Part shown: piece after piece, positions 1 to 9,213 of the stretch
Layout: each line of letters opens with the position of its first letter
Position numbering within the stretch: position 1 is the stretch's first letter
Assembly: GCA_019828565.1 (NCBI GenBank)
Contig: JAHDYR010000069.1
Coordinates: forward strand, 434,001-498,000
DNA length: 64,000 bases
From: Carpediemonas membranifera
Lineage: Eukaryota > Fornicata
Direction: 5' to 3'
Position numbers and translations under genes: made by a program
Notes under the pieces: generated by a model
Databases searched by the model: none
What the model saw: the letters and a program-made list of their open reading frames with translations, nothing else
Told to the model about the DNA's origin: nothing

Positions 1-1635
1 CCCCTGTTTGCCGTGCGGACCACCACATGCTACGACTTTACCATGGAGCTACTGGGGGAGATGGGCGGCAGGATGTTTGACCCGATATGCTTCACCGACG
101 TCACCAGCCGGGGAAGGGACTCAGCTATTACCACGCAGCACTCTGGGAACCAGGACTACCTCGCCCAGATCAGGCTGGACACAGGCACTATTTACCATAC
201 ACATGGGCTCATCGATAACCCGATCCTGACCGCCTCGTCCTATCTGACACACCACGAGAGTCTCATCACCAACTTCAAGCTGATCTCGGACAGCAGCAGT
301 GGACGGCCGTCCAGGCTGTTCTTCATAGGGTGTGGCGGGACTATTATTGACTTCACCCACCTCGATCTAATCAAAAGATTAGGGCCAAGGTCACCCGGGG
401 ATAGACACATCGTGTTCATGAAGGGCAAGCACGACAGCGATAAGATGGCCCGCGTGGTACACCGGTGCGGGCTGTCGGACTACCTCACGGTGGTCGAATA
501 TCGCGAGTACCATGACTTGTTCGGCACCAGACTCGTGTCAGACGCCAAGGCCACAGAGTTCAGCAAGTTCGATGACCGGTGGATGGCGGCCAGGCGCAGG
601 CCCAACGAGCATTGGCTCAATGGCCCCGTGACCCTGCCGCCGGTCACGGGGTACTCGGTGAGTGTGCCGGGGGGTGTGCTCTTCATCCCCAGCAGGGGGC
701 CGATCTACATCCCGCGGGAGGGGCGGCCATTCAGACTGTTCTTGTGCAGAAACACTCAAATTTTTGGATTTGATATGGAATCTGACGAGATTGTGCAGGA
801 TCTGGGATTTGATACTCATATTGCCCCAGATGGTGTTCGCCACTGCGGGGACTCAATCCTGGTCGAAACCACGACCACGGGCAAATCCTCGACCAACGGA
901 TACAGTCTAATCTGGTCCATCTCCCTTTCCACACCCAACTGGCAGATCGTTGCCGAGATTGCACCAGAGGACACAGACCTCAGACGCCGCTGGAACCAGC
1001 TGTGGCGCGCCCTCCCGTCTAGCCGCATCCTTGGCCTTGAGGCCCTCTTCATTGTCGAGCCAAGCCACGTCATAAGACCTCTGGCTGGCCCCAAGGGCAC
1101 CATATGCACTGTGCCCACTGCCGACCCGACGAAGATGGCTGTGTTGTACCCAGCGCCAGTGGGGTCCCACCTCATGCTGTTCGAAGACGACTCTCCCGCT
1201 GACGGCGGATTCGAGAGTCCGGAAGTGGGTTTGATCCTTTCAAAACAATATGTGATCATCACTGACTACTACGTCATTGTGGCCGTCCGGGACAAGGAGA
1301 GCATGCCGTACGACCGTGGAGCGATCACCGCCATCCTGACGTTTGATCGTAGCAGCCCCAAGAACATGTGGCGGCGCGTTCTTTCGATCGACAAGCAGGG
1401 GATCACCTCTGCGAAACTCCGGGCGCTTTGGGGCACTGTTTGGCGTCGCCTCAGCCCCGCCACTGTAGCTGGAGTCATTGACGATGACCAGCACCGCATG
1501 GAGCTGCTGCGGATGGCCATACGACACCAGCCGCTGCAGCGAGTGCTGGGGACGAGCTGGCTGGCGCAGTATTTGGTCGACATTCACGGGTGCTCGTTGC
1601 TTGAATTACTTGAGATCAGACGCGGCGGCAAGTGA
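1..1635 (+). CDS. SIR2-like domain protein, 5' end outside window
   Basis: The frame is open from base 1, and the first in-frame ATG (base 43) lies inside the conserved region, so the gene begins upstream. Residues about 55-140 resemble the C-terminal half of SIR2-like (SIR2_2 type) NAD-binding domains: a HGLIDNP segment matches the usual LHGsidnP, a YLTHHESL segment follows, then a strand-forming LFFIGCGGTIID where the family has llfiGyglsD, and HIVFMK as the last strand. Family members bind NAD and act as deacylases or NAD hydrolases. The catalytic half is not in the window, so activity cannot be judged. The last 380 residues are unrecognised. Stop is TGA. Confidence 0.5.
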   Translation, partial: PLFAVRTTTCYDFTMELLGEMGGRMFDPICFTDVTSRGRDSAITTQHSGNQDYLAQIRLDTGTIYHTHGLIDNPILTASSYLTHHESLITNFKLISDSSSGRPSRLFFIGCGGTIIDFTHLDLIKRLGPRSPGDRHIVFMKGKHDSDKMARVVHRCGLSDYLTVVEYREYHDLFGTRLVSDAKATEFSKFDDRWMAARRRPNEHWLNGPVTLPPVTGYSVSVPGGVLFIPSRGPIYIPREGRPFRLFLCRNTQIFGFDMESDEIVQDLGFDTHIAPDGVRHCGDSILVETTTTGKSSTNGYSLIWSISLSTPNWQIVAEIAPEDTDLRRRWNQLWRALPSSRILGLEALFIVEPSHVIRPLAGPKGTICTVPTADPTKMAVLYPAPVGSHLMLFEDDSPADGGFESPEVGLILSKQYVIITDYYVIVAVRDKESMPYDRGAITAILTFDRSSPKNMWRRVLSIDKQGITSAKLRALWGTVWRRLSPATVAGVIDDDQHRMELLRMAIRHQPLQRVLGTSWLAQYLVDIHGCSLLELLEIRRGGK

Positions 1636-1720
1636 TGTAATTATGTAACACTTACACGGATAAATACTACGGTTTAGGAGTCCGGCGATGCGGGTGACTT
1701 GGACGATCGGTAAGTCAGGG

Positions 1721-1730
1721 TGCAGTTTAA
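1721..1730 (+). promoter_or_regulatory. TGCAGTTTAA motif upstream of HECT gene
   Basis: One copy of the recurring palindromic motif (full form AAACTGCAGTTT), 48 bp before the HECT start codon and 85 bp after the previous stop. The position fits a core promoter or initiator element. The function is inferred only from recurrence. Confidence 0.35.
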
Positions 1731-1777
1731 CCGGGCACCTGTCACAGGGACTACTATTTTGATCAATTCCTGTCAGC

Positions 1778-4225
1778 ATGATGCTTATACGGTTATTCTT
1801 TCGACCTCAAGTGTTACTGACGATTATACTTGCAATTCCGCTTCTCACTACCGCTGTTCAAGTCGCATTATTACTCTACCATCGAAAGAACCGCAATGCG
1901 TCCGTATGGTCAAAAATTCTGACCGTCCTCCGCGCGCAATACGTTTCTTTAATCGATATACTCACTTTTGGGCCGCTATACCGTTTCATAGGCCGTCTTT
2001 TCGTCTGCACCGGCCATGACGCTCACGCCCTCATCTACGGCGACACCCCCACGGCCATGGCCTTCGGTGCCCATGCCCACACCGTCCGCGCGGGCGAGAA
2101 CGCGGCGTTTTACTTAGCCTGCAACATCAACACAGCTGCCATCGCCGTCAGCCGCGACACGGCCATCCAGGTTCGAAGCAGCAGGGAATCCCAGGCTCTA
2201 GCGACGAAGTACGTCTCTGATGAGGTCTGGCAGGTGTCGATAGATGCTCCTGTTCAGCCAGGCTCCTTCTCGCTCACGTTCCACCCTGACGAAACCGTCC
2301 TCGAGGCATGGGGCAAGGCCTTCAGTTGGACAGTCGCGAGACACCTCAAGAAGGCCGCACTACACGCGCCAATGGGCACAGCCGACGTCTCGGTCATCGC
2401 GGGCAGGGTTAGCTCAGAGTCGACCCTGGAAGTTGAGCGGGAGGTGGCCATCCTGACTCAGAAGGTGAGACTATTCGTATCACCCCGGGATCGGTTCGGG
2501 AATGACACGAATCTAGAGTCCGGGTTTAGATTTAGAGTGACTGATAGAGATTCGAGGGCATCTCAAGATATGGAGATTGTGCCAGACTCACTCGAGCACA
2601 CAGTGCTTGGAGTGAAAGCAATCATCGCCCACACGAACATCGGGGATGACACCGCCCTCTGCATCACCCTGCAATCGCCCAAGTCATTCTGGGCCGATGT
2701 CCGCCTCGTCATCCCAGACGGCACCGCGCTGCCGCCGCAGACGGTGGTGTTCATGGATATCCGGGACCACAAGAAGCTTATGACTGACTCAAAGTGTCTA
2801 GACTTACCTGTGAGTTTGGACGGGCGCTTGATCAAGGTAGGGGCCAGGCATGGCAGGCTGGTGTTCAATAAGAGCAAGCTGAGCTTTTTCATGGTGTTTA
2901 CAGGGAGTAGGGTGTACAGCGTGGATCTGACACAGCACTTGACCGTCATTTACAACGAAGCGGTCGTGCGGCGTCCACGCGATATACCCGGCAAGTCATT
3001 CAAGCTGAAAGTCGGCGACAGCACACTATCCCTCAAGTTCAACTCAGACGCCCACGGCCAACGGGTCCTGGCCCAGCTGCTGGTGTTCCCGCTCGCCAAC
3101 AGTGACGCCGTGCTCGATGTGTGGCCCACACGCCAGCATGAGCTTAACGAGAACCTTGTCGAACGCCACCGCGACTTCCAGAGACAGGAACGGCACCGCG
3201 TGGACGTGCGTCGAGACGCAGTGGTCGCCTCCCTCGCCGCTGTCCCCGCCCATGTTCTGTCCGGCCCCCTCCGTGTGAACTTCGCCAACGAGGCGGGGAT
3301 AGACTGCGGCGGACTTACCCAGGAGCTGCTGAGCCTCGCCGTAGAGCAGGTGTTCGCTCCGCCGTTCTTTGAACTCCAGGAGGGCTATCTCTGCGTCTGC
3401 CCGGTCTGGCCCAAGGTCGCTGCCCCAGACCACGCATACGCCCTTGCAGGCAGACTCATGGCCCTTTCCTTACTTCAACAGCGGCCACTGGGCATGGCGT
3501 TCGGTCGTGGTGTGCTCCGGGCCATCATGGGCCAGGCCCCGACCGTCTCGGACCTCCTGGCCGAGTATGGTAGTGTTGCCGAGTACTATCTGGCACCCAT
3601 CCTCGAGAACCCAGAGGACAGCCGCTTCGTCTACGTGGAGGAGGCTATGAAGGACGGCGATGTGGTCAGCACCTCGGTCGAGCTGTGCGCCAAGGGGGCG
3701 AAGAAGCGGGTGGCGGGGAACGAGCTTTTGTTCCAGCAGATGTTCGCCGAGTATTGGCTGAACGGGAGGGTCAGGCGCCAGCTGAGCCTCATTGTAGCTG
3801 GGTTCGACGAGGTGGTTCAGCTCAAGACGGTGAGAAGGTTCGTCCTCAGGACGAGCGAGCTGGGGGAGCTTTTCATGCGGTCTGTCCCCCTAGACCTCGA
3901 TGATCTCAAGGCGCACATGCAATATTCGAACGCGGAACCTGGTAGTCCTCTCGTCCACCGCTTCTGGTCTGCGGTGGAGGCACTGACTGATGACGACAGA
4001 ATCGCCCTGCTCACCTTCTTCACAGGCCGTACCCAGCCTCCAGTGGGCGGGTTTGCGAAACTATCGCCCAAGCCCGCGCTGATGCTGGCAGCAAGCACCA
4101 CTGGCCTCCCCCGAGGTCGAACATGCGGCAACGTCCTCGAGATCCCCCGGTACCGCACGGAGGGGGAGATGAAGCGGGGTCTTGCCGTGGCTGTGGTCAA
4201 TTGCCGGGGGTTCGGGTTCGCCTAA
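1778..4225 (+). CDS. HECT-type E3 ubiquitin ligase with filamin-like region
   Basis: 815 aa. The N terminus has a hydrophobic stretch (residues about 8-33) that could anchor it in a membrane. Two beta-rich segments (about 75-200 and 225-320; the second contains VSPRDRFGND) resemble filamin/ABP280 repeats, an arrangement known from AREL1-like ligases. The HECT domain runs from about 470 to the end: NFANEAGIDCGGLTQE opens the N-lobe signature and GRTCGNVLEIPRY near the end carries the catalytic Cys783 that forms the ubiquitin thioester. The C-terminal GFGFA matches the family end. Two ATGs open the frame and the first is chosen. HECT identity is strong; the filamin assignment is tentative. Confidence 0.88.
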   Translation: MMLIRLFFRPQVLLTIILAIPLLTTAVQVALLLYHRKNRNASVWSKILTVLRAQYVSLIDILTFGPLYRFIGRLFVCTGHDAHALIYGDTPTAMAFGAHAHTVRAGENAAFYLACNINTAAIAVSRDTAIQVRSSRESQALATKYVSDEVWQVSIDAPVQPGSFSLTFHPDETVLEAWGKAFSWTVARHLKKAALHAPMGTADVSVIAGRVSSESTLEVEREVAILTQKVRLFVSPRDRFGNDTNLESGFRFRVTDRDSRASQDMEIVPDSLEHTVLGVKAIIAHTNIGDDTALCITLQSPKSFWADVRLVIPDGTALPPQTVVFMDIRDHKKLMTDSKCLDLPVSLDGRLIKVGARHGRLVFNKSKLSFFMVFTGSRVYSVDLTQHLTVIYNEAVVRRPRDIPGKSFKLKVGDSTLSLKFNSDAHGQRVLAQLLVFPLANSDAVLDVWPTRQHELNENLVERHRDFQRQERHRVDVRRDAVVASLAAVPAHVLSGPLRVNFANEAGIDCGGLTQELLSLAVEQVFAPPFFELQEGYLCVCPVWPKVAAPDHAYALAGRLMALSLLQQRPLGMAFGRGVLRAIMGQAPTVSDLLAEYGSVAEYYLAPILENPEDSRFVYVEEAMKDGDVVSTSVELCAKGAKKRVAGNELLFQQMFAEYWLNGRVRRQLSLIVAGFDEVVQLKTVRRFVLRTSELGELFMRSVPLDLDDLKAHMQYSNAEPGSPLVHRFWSAVEALTDDDRIALLTFFTGRTQPPVGGFAKLSPKPALMLAASTTGLPRGRTCGNVLEIPRYRTEGEMKRGLAVAVVNCRGFGFA

Positions 4226-4430
4226 AAAACCTAGAAAACGAGTGAGCGACATGCGTCTTGGCGGAACAGGCCTGGTTGGGGCGGCAGAGCTCGTTGACCG
4301 GGGGCTTGGGACGGGTAAAGGCGTTGATACTTGGCAAGAAGGCTCGCGGCAGCTGATCCAGTTGATTGACGAATGACGACCGTCGATAATTATAGAATCG
4401 AACGCATATTGAGTAGTATCGGAGTGAGTC

Positions 4431-5663
4431 ATGCTGTTAGAAGAACAACTGAGCTTCCTCAACGACGCAGACCCGATACTATCACTCTGGCTCTTCGTTA
4501 CCGGCTTCTTCGTTGGTTGCATTGCCGCGTTATTCGGTGTTGGTGGTGGAACAGTCACTGTGCCGGCGATGACGATCCTGTTCGGCGTAGACGGCCTTGC
4601 GGCCACTAATATATCAACTGGCGCGATCGTATTCACGTCTACGAACTCATTCTACAAAATGGTGCGTCAGCGCCGTGTTTCGTTCGCCGCCGGCATCCCG
4701 TTCGTCATCTTCGCTGTTCCTGGCTCCATCATCGGCAGTCTGCTCGCCACGTTCATCCCCAGAGCCTCTATTCTCCAGGCGACCTTTTCAGTTTTCATGC
4801 TCAGTCTCGCCATCATCAAGCTCACCAGCATCGGCGGGAGCACGCTGACCAAACTCCTGCGCGTCATCAGGAAACGCAGAGGCGCCAAGGTCTACCCCGC
4901 AGTAGACGGTAGCACAGCTGGGACATCTGTGATTATCACCATCGGGACCACCGACTCCGTGACGTCCGACTCGTCCGACTCAGAGGAGACTTTAGACGTG
5001 ACTGAGGTCATCCCAGACGACGACGCCAGCCAGGGCAGCGCTGCAGAGATCAACGAGTCGGACGAAGAGCCCCTTGACTCTGCCTCGGAGGACGGCCGTG
5101 TTGCAGACGGCGAGGTCAGCGTGAGTCTGGACGAGCCTGTCTCGACCCAGCCCGAGTCAAGTCTGTTCGTCGGGCACAAGGGCAGCGTGCCCCGAATGGT
5201 GGCCAAGGCATACTGCTCATGCCTCAAGATGACGCTCCGCAGACCGTGGCGCGTCCATCATGTTGCCCTGCCCGACCTGGACGAGCCTATGATGCTCTGG
5301 CCCACCCTGCCGCTGTGTACTCTGGCAGCCGCCATGGGTGCCTTCATCGGCATGTCCGGCGGGGTCATCTTCGTCCCGCTGCTGACGATGCTGGCTAAAC
5401 TGCCCGCCGCCAAGGCCATCCCGGTCTCGACCATGGCTATCTGGTTCTCCATCTGGTTCGCCGCGGCGACCCGGCTGCTACTCGCGTCCATGGACTTCTA
5501 CTACGTCGTCCCCATTGGAATCGGGTCCGTGTTCGGCAGCTCTTTTGCACTCAACTCTTTTGGTAAGCTCGACAGCGGTGTGTTGCTCGCTGTGTTTTGG
5601 CTTCTGTGCATGTCGTCGGCGCTTCAGATGGGGTATGTGGCGGTCGAGGATCTATTTTTCTAG
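4431..5663 (+). CDS. TauE/SafE family anion permease
   Basis: 410 aa. It has the two-half layout of the TauE/SafE family, a group of polytopic carriers proposed to export sulfite or organosulfonates. Each half starts with a glycine-rich first helix: FVGCIAALFGVGGGTVTVPA near residue 25 and AMGAFIGMSGGVIFVPLL near residue 305. Between the halves lies a roughly 130-residue acidic Ser/Asp/Glu linker followed by a basic stretch, predicted cytosolic, longer than in bacterial members. The ATG is 205 bp from the previous stop. Substrate is unknown. Confidence 0.8.
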   Translation: MLLEEQLSFLNDADPILSLWLFVTGFFVGCIAALFGVGGGTVTVPAMTILFGVDGLAATNISTGAIVFTSTNSFYKMVRQRRVSFAAGIPFVIFAVPGSIIGSLLATFIPRASILQATFSVFMLSLAIIKLTSIGGSTLTKLLRVIRKRRGAKVYPAVDGSTAGTSVIITIGTTDSVTSDSSDSEETLDVTEVIPDDDASQGSAAEINESDEEPLDSASEDGRVADGEVSVSLDEPVSTQPESSLFVGHKGSVPRMVAKAYCSCLKMTLRRPWRVHHVALPDLDEPMMLWPTLPLCTLAAAMGAFIGMSGGVIFVPLLTMLAKLPAAKAIPVSTMAIWFSIWFAAATRLLLASMDFYYVVPIGIGSVFGSSFALNSFGKLDSGVLLAVFWLLCMSSALQMGYVAVEDLFF

Positions 5664-5905
5664 ATATGGGATATATACCAATAAAATACCACGGCGAGTC
5701 GCAGGGTAGGTCAAGGATCGTCTGCTGTGGTCAGCCACCTCGCTGTTCCTTGCCTCTGGGGTGAGGCCAGAGAACTGCTCCCAACCCCCGACCCGTCCTC
5801 ATCAATTGATTATATGCCTGGCGTAGATACTATAACCCTCCCACACAGCCAAGCAGAGCCCCGCCAGCCATGGTACCGCGGCGACGCTAACCTGCATGGT
5901 CCGAG

Positions 5906-6709
5906 ATGGTTGAGAGCATGCTTGAGAACAAGAGAGACAACATCGAGGAAGTCTATGGCATCATATGTGCCGAGCAAGGTGAGATTGATAACCTCTCCAA
6001 GGACATCAAGGACCACACCGAGACTGAGATCGCCAGCCGCATTTTCATGCAGGGCACCCTCTACGGCCGCCAGGTTGTCCTCGTTCTCTGCCGCCCCGGC
6101 AAGGTTGCTGCTTCTATCACCGCTACCCTTCTGATCAAGCAGTTCAACGTCGACAAGCTCCTCTTTGTGGGTGTTGCTGGCTCAACGCACCCTGACGTCC
6201 ACATCGGCGACATCGTCGTCGGCACCGAGTGCTCCCAGCACGACCTCGACGTCCGCCCCTTCCGCAAGCAGTACGAGGTTCCCGAGCTCGGCGTCACCTT
6301 CTTTGAGTCCGCTCTGGCCGAGAAGTTCTCCGAGGCTGTTTCCGCCTTCCTCGCTGGCAGCTTTAAGTCCGAGTTCGCCGAGTCCAACCTCGACATGTTC
6401 GATATCACCGTCCCCACCCTCCACAAGGGCCTCATCGTCTCCGGGGACCAGTTCATCGCCTCCAAGGAGGTCAAGAGCGCCATTGTCAAGGGCTACACCG
6501 AGATCCACAGCCACACGCCCCTCGCCTGCGAGATGGAGGGCGCCGCTGTGGCACAGGTGGCATATGAGATGGGCTGCCCTGCTCTCGTTGTCCGTGTCAT
6601 CTCGGACGAGGCCAATGATAAGTCCCTCGACGACTTTGGCGCCTTCCTGACCAAGTGCTCTGGCCCTGTCATCGGAGCTATCGTCCGCGAGTACTTTTTC
6701 AGCCTCTAG
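5906..6709 (+). CDS. MTA/SAH nucleosidase-like purine nucleoside phosphorylase
   Basis: 267 aa, a single phosphorylase/nucleosidase fold. Family landmarks in order: GTLYGRQVVLVLCRPGKV (usual vvlv.sGiGKV), FVGVAGSTHPDVHIGDIVVG, HDLDVRPF, GLIVSGDQFIAS, then CEMEGAAVAQVAYEMG with the substrate-binding glutamate at about 211, and VRVISDEAN with the catalytic aspartate at about 234. These match 5'-methylthioadenosine/S-adenosylhomocysteine nucleosidase, which releases adenine in methionine salvage. The length is slightly above bacterial MTAN (about 230). A second ATG four codons on is an alternative start. Confidence 0.88.
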   Translation: MVESMLENKRDNIEEVYGIICAEQGEIDNLSKDIKDHTETEIASRIFMQGTLYGRQVVLVLCRPGKVAASITATLLIKQFNVDKLLFVGVAGSTHPDVHIGDIVVGTECSQHDLDVRPFRKQYEVPELGVTFFESALAEKFSEAVSAFLAGSFKSEFAESNLDMFDITVPTLHKGLIVSGDQFIASKEVKSAIVKGYTEIHSHTPLACEMEGAAVAQVAYEMGCPALVVRVISDEANDKSLDDFGAFLTKCSGPVIGAIVREYFFSL

Positions 6710-6948
6710 AGGGTTGGATTTATAAAAATCGGATCATTCGAGCCGTCTATTCAATTTTTTGAGATTTAGTGTTATGCAGCGAGATTGAGTGGATCAAACG
6801 TCACTCATATGATTGGGCAGGGTGGGCGTATCGGGCGCTCCCCTTACTCTTCCCTTACAGTTGAAGATCGAGAGTGATCTCGCGATTTGAGATTTTGACC
6901 CATGCCACCAAACAACACTTTTACTCGCGGATCACTGGTTCAATCACA

Positions 6949-7761
6949 ATGAACGCATGCATTCTCTCAGCTATCTTTCTTCTATTCATTAGTACTGTCT
7001 ATGCCACAGATTGCTTGACCTATGGTACGTAGCCTTCGTTTCTTCATTATTCAGGCATTGTCGTCAACGCCACGGCCCACGATACATACGATAACATCAC
7101 AGTCAGCTACAATGTCGTCCCTTCATGCTGGTACTCGTCCATGGCCTCCGACAGCGTCTACTTCTATCTTTCCGACTCCAATGGCGGCTACATGTCCGAC
7201 GGGACCGACGTCTCCTATCTCGCCAACATTTACTACCCTGAACCGTCTGGCGACACCGTCTTCTTCGACTTCTCTGACTACTTTGGCGACAAGAAGTACA
7301 TTTGCGTGGGTGTAGGCGCCACTGACGCCTACGGCTGCACTGAGAACACTATCACCATCGGCGAGCCGGTCCACTGGGCTGCCCTCGTCCTGGTCGGCTT
7401 CATCGTGCTCCTCTTCTTCTGCTCCCCGTGCCTCGTCTGCTGTGTCATCTCCGTCAAGGTCGTCATCATCGTTGGCGCTTTCATGTTCTGCATCTCTCTC
7501 AGCCAGAAGCGCCACAACAAGTACAAGCAGACCATGCTCTCTGGCCCGGCTCCCCAGGCATACACCTCTATCGGCGGACCTCCCGCCTTCAACCAGGCCT
7601 CCGTCCCCATCCCTACCGCCCAGCAGCCCCAGCAGCACTATCCCACACCCAGCTACCAGCCCGCTACATACGGCCAGACGCCCCAGACGTATGCCCAGGC
7701 CCAGTATAACCCGTACGGCGGCCAGGCCCCGCCCCCGCCTCAGGGTGACAGGTACTACTGA
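6949..7761 (+). CDS. Type I membrane protein with Pro/Gln-rich tail, one intron
   Basis: Coding exons are 6949-7024 and 7055-7761 (260 aa). Exon 1 encodes a classic signal peptide (MNACILSAIFLLFISTVYA) that is missed if the first downstream ATG is used. Removing the 30-nt intron keeps the frame exactly. Then come an extracellular segment of about 120 residues with a few cysteines, one transmembrane helix of about 25 residues followed by a Cys-rich juxtamembrane patch, and a cytosolic tail rich in Pro, Gln, Tyr and Ala ending PPPPQGDRYY. The layout resembles Shisa-like adaptors, but no family is recognised. Confidence 0.75.
7025..7054 (+). other. 30-nt spliceosomal intron
   Basis: Begins GTACGT and ends TTATTCAG, in phase 1, after codon 25 of the membrane protein. 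The intron contains an in-frame stop, and splicing joins the signal peptide to the long downstream frame. Confidence 0.75.
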
Positions 7762-7911
7762 GCGGTGAGTGGTTTGATCGTAAATTGATTACCCATGCTC
7801 AAGAAGAAGGAGCTGGGGTCGGATTTTGGACCATTGGCTGCTTGGCCATGTTCTTGATGAGTGGCTGGCCGGCGACGCGAGCCCTGCGGCTACATATTTG
7901 AGTAAATGTGT

Positions 7912-8997
7912 TTAAAAATCGAAAGAGAGGGAAAGGGGCTCGAAAGGGAGCTCGGCCTCCTGGGAGGAGTTGAAGTCGGCCACGCTGTCGTCCAGGAGCA
8001 TGCTGGCCAGATCCACAGGGGCGGGGACGGCACTGGGCTCGAGGGCAGGCACGTGCGGCAGCTCGTAGAAGAGCGTGATGACGGCGCGCGTGTTCGTCGA
8101 GTTGTACGCCACGCTGATGCGGTCAGACTCGAGCGCGTCGGCGATGGTCAAGCCATCCTCCTCGGCAAGGCTAGCGGAGCCGACAGTTGGGAAGATTTGA
8201 AGCGGCAGCGTGGCGAGCACGGAGGAGTTGGCGGCTGCGTCGCCCGCCTTGCACTCGCGGGTCCACCTGGACCGCAGGTGGGAGACAAGCTGGCACACGT
8301 TTGTCGACAGCATGCTCGCGGGGATCGCGAAGCGGGGCTCGACTGTAGCTCTGCAATTCCGGACAAACTGGGCTGCCTTCGACTCGGCGCCGCGTCTAGG
8401 CTCCAGCCGCACTCTGAAATCGCATTCGGCAGGGCTGGAGGGACGCGTGCTGGGCGTCGCGGTGCCCGGAGTGAGGGGCGTCATCAGGCCCCGGCCCATG
8501 ACCGCACCAGTGTCGATGGCGCGGATGGGTGTCGCCGGCTCGATGGGGCGCATGGTGCGGGACTCCATGGCGGCCCGCTTGGCGGCCTTGTCCCTGTTGG
8601 CGATGTTGAGCTGTTTGAGCACATCCGAGACGCGGTCGGCGATGCGCTGAAGCATCTCCTGGCCCTCAGGCGCAGTGGAGAACGCGAGGTTGACGGTGTA
8701 CTTCTTCAGGCCCGACCGCTTGAACTCGACAAGCGTGTGGCGGAACTCGCGGAGGATGATGAAGCAATGCGCGCGGTTGTGGTGGTCGGGGACAAATTGG
8801 CCGCAGTATGGCCTTATCTGAGAAGCTAGAGTGCGCGCAGTGCTCTTGTAGATGATCTTGGCCTCCTGGCTGGTGAGATACCTTTGTGCTTTGGTGGTAA
8901 GGCCGCTGCAGATGGCCTCCCAGTTTCCAGCCTTGTGGCGGATGATATTCTCGATCAGTTGCATGCGTCCTTTCGCTGATTCTACGTTTCCTTGCAT
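7912..8997 (-). CDS. Unrecognised protein, 361 aa
   Basis: The start is taken at the ATG giving MQGNVESAKGRMQ, because the frame upstream of it (back to 9114) is basic and promoter-like. Residues 10-140 look helical (IRHKAGNWEAICSGLTTKAQ, then a Cys/His-bearing IRPYCGQFVPDHHNRAHC). A low-complexity Thr/Pro linker lies around 165-200, and a second globular segment fills about 205-320. The C terminus is acidic. I do not recognise the family. It is convergent with the membrane protein to the left and lies downstream of the Sfi1-like gene on the same strand. Confidence 0.6.
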   Translation of the reverse strand: MQGNVESAKGRMQLIENIIRHKAGNWEAICSGLTTKAQRYLTSQEAKIIYKSTARTLASQIRPYCGQFVPDHHNRAHCFIILREFRHTLVEFKRSGLKKYTVNLAFSTAPEGQEMLQRIADRVSDVLKQLNIANRDKAAKRAAMESRTMRPIEPATPIRAIDTGAVMGRGLMTPLTPGTATPSTRPSSPAECDFRVRLEPRRGAESKAAQFVRNCRATVEPRFAIPASMLSTNVCQLVSHLRSRWTRECKAGDAAANSSVLATLPLQIFPTVGSASLAEEDGLTIADALESDRISVAYNSTNTRAVITLFYELPHVPALEPSAVPAPVDLASMLLDDSVADFNSSQEAELPFEPLSLSFDF

Positions 8998-9213
8998 ATT
9001 GGTGGTTTTCGTTCTGGCGCGCCGACAATTGCAAAACGCGCGCTCATCAAATGACCAATCAAATCTCAAGATTGCGCCATTTCGTGAAGCCAGCCAAACA
9101 CAGGGAAACGTCAAAACTACCCAGCACCGCTTCCCTGCGATCGGCTCGGTCTCTGGCTTGAGTCGATTCTCCTTTCAACGCCACTTGAACCAGAGTAATT
9201 GTGCTTTAAAAAC

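Noticed and set aside
5836-5846. CACACAG before the nucleosidase start as a 5' UTR intron acceptor
   Set aside because: No convincing GTWCGT donor at 20-60 nt upstream, and the coding frame does not need it.
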